Shown here piece after piece: positions 22,525-29,230 of a stretch of DNA of 37,757 bases. Made by a program: the position numbers and the translations under genes. How positions within the stretch are numbered: position 1 is the first letter of the stretch; each line of letters opens with the position of its first letter. The notes under the pieces are model-generated. The model saw only the letters and a list, made by a program, of their open reading frames with translations, was not told the origin of the DNA and made no database searches. Location of the stretch: NCBI GenBank assembly GCA_028690585.1, contig JAQVAZ010000008.1, positions 1-37,757 of the forward strand. Reading direction: 5' to 3'. The DNA comes from Candidatus Altimarinota bacterium. Lineage in GTDB: Bacteria; Patescibacteriota; Gracilibacteria; JAHISY01.

Positions 22525-23448
22525 ATGTTGAGTATTTCTCAAAAACTACGCTTTATCCAAAAACTCTCCGCGCTAACCCAAGAAAAATTAGCGCAAAAGT
22601 TGGGGGTTTCTTTTGCCACGCTAAATAGTTGGATAAATGCGAAATCCATCCCCCACCCCAAAACTCAAACCCGCATTGATGCGCTGTATTTAGAATTAAG
22701 CGGAGAAAAAATTATTCCGCAGAATGTTTTGGAAGCGAAGAAAGATTTGATTTGGAGCAAAAGTAAAAAATCTAAAAATATCGCGCAGAAAATTTCGGGA
22801 AACAAAAAATTGTTGGATGAATTTATCCTCGCGCTTACCTACCATAGCAACAAAATCGAAGGTAGCACTCTCACTGAAGCAGAAACTGCGGATGTGTTGT
22901 TTCGCAACATTGCGCTGCCGAATAAAGATTTGATCGAACAACTCGAAGCCAAAAATCACCAAACCGCTTTGCTTTACTTGTTTCGTGAAATTCAAACTTT
23001 AAAAAAAATTGGAGAAAATTTTATCGAGAAGCTGCATAGTATTTTGATGAATGGAATCCGCGAAGATGCGGGAATTTATCGCAACCACGCGGTGAGAATC
23101 CTCGGGGCAAATGTAGCAACTGCTAACTATCTAAAAGTTCCGATTCTGATGCAGGCTTTGGTGGAAGAAATTAATACAGCTTCCAAAGATTGGATTCGGC
23201 AAACAACAATTATTCACAGCAAGTTTGAAAAAATCCATCCCTTCTCAGATGGAAATGGAAGAGTAGGAAGATTACTGATGGCTGCGATGTTGCTGCGAAA
23301 AAATTTAACCCCTGCGGTAATTCAACAAAGCAAACGCAGCGCCTACTACACCTCTCTCCAAAAATCCCAACAAAGTGAAGATTTTAGTTTGCTGGAAGAT
23401 CTTATCTGCGATGCAATTTTGGATGGATTTCAAATTTTGGAAAATTAG
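22525..23448 (+). CDS. Fic-domain protein with N-terminal helix-turn-helix
   Basis: Fic proteins usually transfer AMP, or another nucleotide-phosphate group, to a target side chain. In this 307 aa protein residues ~1-60 form an XRE-like helix-turn-helix (LTQEKLAQKLGVSFATLNSW). The Fic core motif is complete: HPFSDGNGRVGR (H238-R249). The inhibitory signature (S/T)xxxE(G/N) is present before the core as SNKIEG (108-113), so this is a class II, self-inhibited Fic. No separate antitoxin is needed or seen. It lies in the accessory zone between repeats and the recR 3' end, with a likely operator upstream. Confidence 0.92.
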   Translation: MLSISQKLRFIQKLSALTQEKLAQKLGVSFATLNSWINAKSIPHPKTQTRIDALYLELSGEKIIPQNVLEAKKDLIWSKSKKSKNIAQKISGNKKLLDEFILALTYHSNKIEGSTLTEAETADVLFRNIALPNKDLIEQLEAKNHQTALLYLFREIQTLKKIGENFIEKLHSILMNGIREDAGIYRNHAVRILGANVATANYLKVPILMQALVEEINTASKDWIRQTTIIHSKFEKIHPFSDGNGRVGRLLMAAMLLRKNLTPAVIQQSKRSAYYTSLQKSQQSEDFSLLEDLICDAILDGFQILEN

Positions 23449-23465
23449 AAGCCTTATTCCATTAT

Positions 23466-23489
23466 TCTTCTTCCATTCAGCGCAGCGCT
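23466..23489 (-). repeat. Exact copy of the recR 3' end (distal direct repeat)
   Basis: 24 bp identical to 23930-23953 inside recR. Read on the minus strand the frame continues past the repeat as Ile-Met-Glu-stop (stop at 23454-23456). This looks like the former true end of recR before the intervening 440 bp arrived. Confidence 0.8.
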
Positions 23490-23552
23490 AAGTTTTTGAG
23501 ATTGTTGCAAAATATTGTATTTAAGTTATAATACGATACTTAATTTTTTCTT

Positions 23553-23924
23553 ATGGCTGAATTACCTCTTCCCCCAGAAGCAGTAGATATCAAAACTCAA
23601 ACTGGCGATCTCAAAGGATTGAGAGAGTTTGTAGCTAATGGTAGTGATGTATTGAAAACTCCAGAGGCATACACAAATGCTATCAAGCTTCTAAAGCATT
23701 ATTTTGGAAATAATGCTGGAGCTATTAGGCTGAGAATTAATATGGGAGGTGACTTAAAAAAACTTGGGACTAAAACCGAAGTCGGAGAACTTCTTTACAT
23801 GCTTGGGTGGCCAACAGCGGCAGAAACTGCTGATACAGCTTTCGATTGCACAAACAATCTTTCTAGCAAAGAAAGACTGGAAGGATTAAATGTAGTTCAA
23901 AATTTTATAGATAAGATTTCTTAA
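23553..23924 (+). CDS. Hypothetical 123 aa protein on a recR-flanked insert
   Basis: A soluble, mostly helical protein of unknown family (MAELPLPPEAVDIKTQTGDL at the start; LLYMLGWPTAAETADTAFDC near the middle). Its promoter contains a consensus TTATAAT near 23526 with a ~20 nt leader and no Shine-Dalgarno. It is the only gene on a 440 bp segment bounded by direct copies of the recR 3' end, so it behaves like a one-gene cassette. The stop codon overlaps the recR stop on the other strand by 4 nt. Confidence 0.65.
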   Translation: MAELPLPPEAVDIKTQTGDLKGLREFVANGSDVLKTPEAYTNAIKLLKHYFGNNAGAIRLRINMGGDLKKLGTKTEVGELLYMLGWPTAAETADTAFDCTNNLSSKERLEGLNVVQNFIDKIS

Positions 23925-24523
23925 TACTCTCTTCTTCCATTCAGCGCAGCGCTGAGAGTTACTTCATCTGCATAAGATAATTCGCTGCCAGTCGGTAATC
24001 CTCGCGCGAGCCGAGTAGTTTTGATATTAAACGGCTGGAGTTGCTTCGTGAGATACATCGCAGTGGCTTCTCCTTCCACACTCGGATTCATCGCCAGAAT
24101 TATTTCTTCTACTCCCCCGCCTTTCACTCTCTCGATGAGATGCGCGATGGTGAGAGATTCTGGGCCGATGCCTTCGAGTGGATTCAGCACTCCATGCAAC
24201 ACATGGTAAACACCTTTGTAACCATTCGCTTTCTCAAAAGCTAAAACATCCAGCGCTTCTTCTACTATCAGAATTTGAGAAGTGTTGCGCGCAGAATCAT
24301 TGCAGACTCCACACACTGCGCTATCGCAAACATTGCGGCATTTTTCACAGAGCTTCAATTCGCGGCGCAACTCTGCGGCGGCTTCACCCAGCTCTACGGA
24401 AGCTTGCTGCGGTGAGCGAATGAGATGGAACACCAAGCGTGTGGCAGTTTTTTCTCCGATACCAGGCAGCGAAGCAAAAGCATCGATAAGGCGGGAAATC
24501 GCAATGGGAAATCTAGAATGCAT
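23921..24523 (-). CDS. recR: Recombination mediator RecR
   Basis: RecR, with RecO and RecF, loads RecA at single-strand gaps. The 200 aa length is standard. It has an N-terminal helix-hairpin-helix (ASLPGIGEKTATRLVFHL), a four-Cys zinc finger (CEKCRNVCDSAVCGVC), and a Toprim domain beginning ILIVEEALDVLAFE and ending GLPTGSELSYADEVTLSAAL. The last two residues (Glu-Tyr) and stop come from inserted DNA; the previous ending (Ile-Met-Glu) is still legible at 23454. It is transcribed from TTGGTT-16 nt-TAAAAT (24533-24560), 9 nt before the ATG. Confidence 0.95.
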   Translation of the reverse strand: MHSRFPIAISRLIDAFASLPGIGEKTATRLVFHLIRSPQQASVELGEAAAELRRELKLCEKCRNVCDSAVCGVCNDSARNTSQILIVEEALDVLAFEKANGYKGVYHVLHGVLNPLEGIGPESLTIAHLIERVKGGGVEEIILAMNPSVEGEATAMYLTKQLQPFNIKTTRLARGLPTGSELSYADEVTLSAALNGRREY

Positions 24524-24532
24524 AACCCTCGC

Positions 24533-24560
24533 ATTTTAGCGTTTATTACAGGCTAACCAA
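24533..24560 (-). promoter_or_regulatory. recR promoter
   Basis: Minus-strand TTGGTT (24555-24560), a 16 nt spacer and GC-preceded TAAAAT (24533-24538), 9 nt from the ATG. Confidence 0.55.
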
Positions 24561-24613
24561 AGAAAATTCGAATAAGGAATTGATGCAAAGAAAAGAAATT
24601 TGCAATAAAGCAA

Positions 24614-24656
24614 AGGCGCCCCAACCCCTAAGGGGCCACCTAGTGGCGGGGCGCCT
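24614..24656. terminator. Strong hairpin between recR and glnA
   Basis: AGGCGCCCC (24614-24622) pairs with GGGGCGCCT (24648-24656), with an inner CCCCTAAGGGG hairpin. It lies downstream of glnA; T-rich sequence follows on the plus side and milder T-rich sequence on the minus side. It probably ends the glnA transcript and insulates the recR promoter. Confidence 0.7.
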
Positions 24657-24701
24657 CTACATTTTTTCTTAATTCTTAATCCTTATAAACTTAATCCTTG
24701 C

Positions 24702-26033
24702 TTAGTATTTCAGATAGCGCTCAGTTTCAAATGGAGAAACATAGAGGCGGTATTCATCGTATTCTTGAGTTTTGGCAGCAATGTATTTATCCGTGAAGTG
24801 TTTACCAAAAGTTTCCATCAGCATTTTATCTTTCGCGAAATTTGTCAGCGCATCGCCGAGATTGGCAGGGAGAGTTTTGATTTTGTATTTCTCCGCCTGT
24901 TGGTCTGTAAATTCGAAAATGTTTTCTTCCACTGGATTTGGTGCTTTGAGGTTGCGGCGAATGCCATCCAATCCACTTGCTAGCATCGCTGCGAAAGCGA
25001 GGTAAGGATTGCAGCTTGGATCTGGATTGCGCAATTCGATGCGAGTAGCCTTGGCAGCCAACGCAGGATTTACGCGTGGGAGACGCACGAGAGCTGAGCG
25101 ATTGGTAGTTCCCCAAGCAATATATACAGGAGCTTCGTAACCAGGCACCAAGCGTTTGTAGCTATTTACAGTTGGATTGGTGACTGCAGCAAAAGCACTC
25201 ACATGCTCGAGCAAACCCGCTACATAATTCTTGGCTAACGCAGATAAACCATCTGGGCTTTTCGCATCATAGAAAAGATTCTTACCAGTTTTTATATCGC
25301 TGAGAGATTGGTGGGTATGCATACCGCTGCCGTTTTCTTTTTGAATTGGTTTTGGCATGAAGGTGCAGTGCAAATCATATTTCTGCGCAATCGCTTTGAG
25401 AGTGAATTTGAAGATGATTGCTGCATCCGCTGTAGTCAGCGCATCAGCGTAGCGGAAGCTAATCTCATGCTGGCCTGGCGCAACTTCGTGATGCAGAGTT
25501 TCTGCGTTGATCTTGAGCGCAAGCAATGCGGAAGCCATATCTTTGCGAATATGCGCTGCGAGATCAGAAGTGAAATCGAAATAACCCGCGTAATCGTTTG
25601 GGAGAATTCCTACCTTGCCATCTTCCCCTCTCTTAAAGAGAAAGAATTCTAACTCTGGCCCAGTATTGAGAATGTAACCCATCTTCTTCGCTTCTTCCAT
25701 CTGCTTCTTGAGAATCTGGCGAGGATCCCCCATAAAAGGTTCACCATCTGGAAGATACACATCACAGATAAAGAAAGCGGTTGGAGTGCTCCCCCAAGGA
25801 ATGATGCGGAAAGTATTCAAATCTAATTTGAGATACATATCGCTTTCGAAAATGCGTGTGAAGCCTTCGATCGAGCTACCATCAAACCACACATTACTTT
25901 CGATCGCACTTTCGATCTCGCTAGCTGGAATCGTCACGGATTTCACCATTCCGTGGATATCGGTAAAGTGGAGATTGATAAACTCAATCTTGTTTTTTTT
26001 GATTTCCGAGAGGATTTCAGCTTTGGTAGGCAT
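24702..26033 (-). CDS. glnA: Glutamine synthetase type I (GSI-alpha-like)
   Basis: GlnA makes glutamine from glutamate, ammonia and ATP. The 443 aa length and blocks WFDGSSIEGF, GPELEFFLF, HHEVAPGQHEISF, NGSGMHTHQSL, NPTVNSYKRLVPGYEAPV and RIELRNPDPSCNPYLAF place it in type I. The chain ends LYVSPFETERYLKY, typical of the short alpha subtype without the adenylylation loop of the E. coli type. Feedback or protein-protein control is therefore likelier than adenylylation (inference). It fits the window's group of glutamine users (purQ-like, glmS, pyrG). Confidence 0.97.
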   Translation of the reverse strand: MPTKAEILSEIKKNKIEFINLHFTDIHGMVKSVTIPASEIESAIESNVWFDGSSIEGFTRIFESDMYLKLDLNTFRIIPWGSTPTAFFICDVYLPDGEPFMGDPRQILKKQMEEAKKMGYILNTGPELEFFLFKRGEDGKVGILPNDYAGYFDFTSDLAAHIRKDMASALLALKINAETLHHEVAPGQHEISFRYADALTTADAAIIFKFTLKAIAQKYDLHCTFMPKPIQKENGSGMHTHQSLSDIKTGKNLFYDAKSPDGLSALAKNYVAGLLEHVSAFAAVTNPTVNSYKRLVPGYEAPVYIAWGTTNRSALVRLPRVNPALAAKATRIELRNPDPSCNPYLAFAAMLASGLDGIRRNLKAPNPVEENIFEFTDQQAEKYKIKTLPANLGDALTNFAKDKMLMETFGKHFTDKYIAAKTQEYDEYRLYVSPFETERYLKY

Positions 26034-26148
26034 AAGCGATGAGATTAAGAATAGCTGGATTTTAGTCTGGCACGGGGCGAAATCAAGGTGGTTTTAGCTC
26101 GATTTCCTTTACATTTTTTTAGAAAGCTTGCTGCTTACTATGCTTTTT

Positions 26149-26178
26149 TTGACTGTTGTCAAGTTTTTATAGCAAAAT
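26149..26178 (+). promoter_or_regulatory. Promoter upstream of acyP
   Basis: TTGACT (26149-26154), an 18 nt spacer and CAAAAT (26173-26178). TTGAC-TGTT-GTCAA also forms a small palindrome over the -35. A second -10-like box, TATACT (26221-26226), sits 6 nt before the acyP ATG. Confidence 0.5.
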
Positions 26179-26232
26179 CACCTCAAGTATCAGGAGATGC
26201 AAGCTGATTTTGGAATCATCTATACTTCCCAC

Positions 26233-26499
26233 ATGCAGCTCGAACTAAAAATCACCGGCAAAGTGCAAGGTGTGTGGTATCGCGATCACACCAGAAAAGA
26301 AGCGCTGAGGCTTGGGCTAAGAGGTTTTGCGCGCAATGAAGCAGATGGCAGCGTGATTGTAATCGCAGTAGGCAGCAAAGAAAAACTCCAGCAATTACGG
26401 AAGTGGTGTGAAACTGGCAGCCCAAAATCCGAAGTAAATTCGGTAATAGAAAACTGGAGTGAAGAGGAAGAATCCTTCGCAGGATTTGAGATTTACTAA
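26233..26499 (+). CDS. acyP: Acylphosphatase
   Basis: A small cytosolic enzyme that hydrolyses acyl-phosphate bonds. The 88 aa length is typical. The active-site loop GKVQGVWYRDHT contains the catalytic Arg, and the conserved GFARNEADGSVIVIAVG strand pair carries the catalytic Asn. The start at 26233 is chosen because the protein then begins directly with the first beta strand (QLELKITG); an upstream in-frame ATG at 26197 would add 12 unconserved residues. Its stop codon shares bases with the stop of convergent adk. Confidence 0.93.
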   Translation: MQLELKITGKVQGVWYRDHTRKEALRLGLRGFARNEADGSVIVIAVGSKEKLQQLRKWCETGSPKSEVNSVIENWSEEEESFAGFEIY

Positions 26500-27137
26500 G
26501 CCTCCACCTGAGAGAGAATCTCAGTAGTAACATCCTCCACCGGCTGGCTACCATCCACTTCGATCAATCTTCCAGCTGCGCGATATTTCTCAATCACCGG
26601 AAGTGTTTGCGCTGCATACACATCGAGCCTAGTGCGAATCGCCTCCTCCGTATCATCCGCGCGGATTTTTAATTCACCGCCACACACTGGGCAGGAAGTA
26701 GCGGCAGCAATATTATCTTTGCTGCCAAAAATCTTGCCACACTTGCTGCAAGTTTTTCTTCCTAGCAATCTTTTCAAAGCTTCTTCTTCAGTGAGTTTGA
26801 TATACAGCGCGGTTGGCTTGCGATTGAATTTCTCAAACTCTCCTTCGAGCATGAGGTATTGCGATTCGCTGCGTGGAATCCCATCGAAAATCACACCCTC
26901 AGTCGCTGGAGTTTTCTTGAGGAAATTCTCTACAATTTCCATCACCACTTCATCGCTGACAAGATTGCCACTCTCGATAATCCCCTTCACTTTCTTGCCC
27001 AAATCGGAATCCTCCGCTGCGAGTTTGCGAAGCTGCCCACCAGTTTCAAAAACTTGGAGATTGAGTTTCGCTGCGAGGATTTGGCCTTGAGTGCCTTTGC
27101 CACTGCCTTGCATCCCGAAGAGAATGAAATCTTGCAT
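26496..27137 (-). CDS. adk: Adenylate kinase with zinc-type LID
   Basis: Adk interconverts AMP, ADP and ATP. The 213 aa length is standard. The P-loop is GMQGSGKGTQ, the AMP-binding block is FDGIPRSESQ, and the LID carries two CxxC pairs (CSKCGKIFG and CPVCGGEL) that bind zinc in Gram-positive-like and CPR enzymes. The arginine block RADDTEEAIRTRL is intact. In the common G[FY]PR motif the residue is Ile (DGIPRS). It overlaps acyP tail to tail by 4 nt. Confidence 0.95.
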   Translation of the reverse strand: MQDFILFGMQGSGKGTQGQILAAKLNLQVFETGGQLRKLAAEDSDLGKKVKGIIESGNLVSDEVVMEIVENFLKKTPATEGVIFDGIPRSESQYLMLEGEFEKFNRKPTALYIKLTEEEALKRLLGRKTCSKCGKIFGSKDNIAAATSCPVCGGELKIRADDTEEAIRTRLDVYAAQTLPVIEKYRAAGRLIEVDGSQPVEDVTTEILSQVEA

Positions 27138-27188
27138 AGTGATGGAGTTATTAGATTGTAGTTAGTAGTTAGTAGATTTTTTAAGCTC

Positions 27189-27282
27189 TGTCATTGCGAG
27201 GGCGAAGCCCGAAGCAATCCCGAAACTTTCTTTGCCAGCTTCACGAGACTGCTTCGTCCGCCAAGGCGAACTCGCAGTGACA
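27189..27282. repeat. Dispersed ~95 bp repeat with terminal inverted repeats, copy 2
   Basis: TGTCATTGCGAG at one end and CTCGCAGTGACA at the other. Inner blocks GAAGCAATCCCGAAA and TTCACGAGACTGCTTCG match the copy at 11302 in reverse orientation. A TAGATTGTAGTTAGTAG-type repeat precedes it at about 27147-27180. Confidence 0.75.
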
Positions 27283-27291
27283 GTGGTTTAT

Positions 27292-29121
27292 TTACTCTTT
27301 GATAAGAATTGCTTTGATTCTCCTCACACCAGAGGAAGAAGATTCTTCTTTCTTGAGTTGGAATTTTCCAAGCTCAGAAGTATTGGAAACGTGAGGGCCT
27401 CCACAGATTTCTCGAGAAATAGGGTTTGCTGGATCACCAATCGTATAGACCTTCACCTTCTCTCCGTATTTACTTTCGAAAATTCCCATCGCGCCAGCCT
27501 CCCGCGCTTTTTCTAAATCCATCTCCTCCATTACCACTGGAAGCTTCGCCTGAATCGCATCATTCACAATTTTTTCTACTTCCGCTTTTTGCGCATCAGT
27601 AAGTTTGTCTGGATGAGAGAAGTCGAAACGCAATCTCTCTGCCGTGATATTGCTGCCGCGTTGCTCCACATGATTGCCTAAAACCTTACGAAGAGCTGCA
27701 AGGAGAATATGCGCAGCAGTGTGTAGTGCAGTGGTTTCCGCAGAATTATCCGCGAGGCCTCCAGCGAATCTACCAGCCGCCGCAGTGCGAGAAGCATCTT
27801 GATGCTCTCCTAGCCTTTTGTTGAAGTGATCCCAAAACTCTTTCTCATTTAATTTACCGCTAACACGATTATCGTTTTTTAATTCTTCCAAAGTAAGCTC
27901 TGGAGGAAATCCAAATGTTTCATACATATAAAAAGCAAACCCGCCTTTAAATGGAATTTTATCTTCTGCTATATCACCAAACAATTCCTGATATGCATCG
28001 ACATTTTCCTTTAAATACTTCAACCCATTCTCCAAAGTTTTCTTGAATTGATTTTCTTCTTTCTCCAGCGCGAGTAAAACTTTGCCAGAATTTTGCACCA
28101 ACTCTGGATAATGCTCTCCGAAGATAGAAATAATTACTTCAGCAATCTGAGTGGTGAAAGTTTCGCGGAAATCAAAACCAAGTTTGCGCGCTTCGCGAAT
28201 CGCGCGGCGAATCAATCTCCTCACCACGTAGCCTGCATCCACATTGCTTGGAGTGATTCCTTTGGAATCTCCGATGATGAAAGTAGCTGCGCGGAGATGA
28301 TCCGCAATAATTCTCTCGCTGCGGATTTCTGAAACTGTAGCGAGCTCGCGGATTTTCGCGATGATTGGTGCGAAAGCATCCGTTTCGAAAACGTTGGATT
28401 TTCCTTGCAGGATAGCAGCTACACGATCCAGGCCCATGCCAGTATCTACATTGGTTTGCGCGAGTGGAATATATTTTCCTGCTTCATCTTTGTTGTATTG
28501 CATGAAAACATCATTCCAAACTTCTACCCACAGCGGATCTTCACAGGTTGCTTGGAAATCCTCTGGTGCCGGAGTTTCGCCAGTCCAGTAAAACATTTCG
28601 GAGTCTGGTCCGCATGGGCCGGTTTGGCCGGCTGGCCCCCACCAGTTATTTTTGCGTGAAAGTTTTGCAATTCTTTTTTCTGAAATGCCAAGTTTCTTCC
28701 AGATTTCGTAAGCTTCCGCATCGTAAGGCGCGCCTCCCTCCTCTCCTTCGAAAACAGAAACCGCCAGTTTCTCGATTGGGAAACCTAATTCCTTGGTGAG
28801 AAATTCAAAACTCCAACTCAGCGCTTCCTCTTTCCAATAATCACCGAGGCTCCAGTTACCCAGCATCTCGAAGAAAGTAAGGTGAATCGCATCACCCACC
28901 TCCTCGATATCTCCCGTGCGCACACACTTCTGACAGTTGGCGAGTCTCGCGCCACTCGGATGCTTCTCACCGAGGAGATAAGGCACCAATGGATGCATGC
29001 CGGCGGTGGTGAATAAACAAGTTGGATCATTCTCTGGAATCAAACTCGCGGAAGGCAAAATCGCGTGGCTTTTAGAGGCAAAGAAATCGAGATACTTTTG
29101 GCGAAGCTCGGAAGTTTTCAT
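27292..29121 (-). CDS. alaS: Alanyl-tRNA synthetase without C-terminal domains
   Basis: Class II synthetase for tRNA-Ala. It is only 609 aa, against ~870 in E. coli. The catalytic domain is complete (TCLFTTAGMHPLVPYL, SLGDYWKEEALSW, VDTGMGLDRV). The editing domain has its zinc-site residues HTAAH and CGGPH, so Ser/Gly proofreading should remain. The chain ends right after this domain (RRIKAILIKE), lacking the oligomerisation (DHHA1) and C-Ala modules. Short AlaRS forms are known in some reduced lineages, so this is probably the natural end; there is no downstream open frame on the same strand that would complete it. Confidence 0.93.
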   Translation of the reverse strand: MKTSELRQKYLDFFASKSHAILPSASLIPENDPTCLFTTAGMHPLVPYLLGEKHPSGARLANCQKCVRTGDIEEVGDAIHLTFFEMLGNWSLGDYWKEEALSWSFEFLTKELGFPIEKLAVSVFEGEEGGAPYDAEAYEIWKKLGISEKRIAKLSRKNNWWGPAGQTGPCGPDSEMFYWTGETPAPEDFQATCEDPLWVEVWNDVFMQYNKDEAGKYIPLAQTNVDTGMGLDRVAAILQGKSNVFETDAFAPIIAKIRELATVSEIRSERIIADHLRAATFIIGDSKGITPSNVDAGYVVRRLIRRAIREARKLGFDFRETFTTQIAEVIISIFGEHYPELVQNSGKVLLALEKEENQFKKTLENGLKYLKENVDAYQELFGDIAEDKIPFKGGFAFYMYETFGFPPELTLEELKNDNRVSGKLNEKEFWDHFNKRLGEHQDASRTAAAGRFAGGLADNSAETTALHTAAHILLAALRKVLGNHVEQRGSNITAERLRFDFSHPDKLTDAQKAEVEKIVNDAIQAKLPVVMEEMDLEKAREAGAMGIFESKYGEKVKVYTIGDPANPISREICGGPHVSNTSELGKFQLKKEESSSSGVRRIKAILIKE

Positions 29122-29230
29122 AGGGGTAAATTACGGAATTGAATTTTACCGCAAAAAGCGAAAAGGAGTAAGTATAAATCTACTTTGATATACTCACTCA
29201 ATTCACTTATAAACCAGAGATTCCTTTAGC

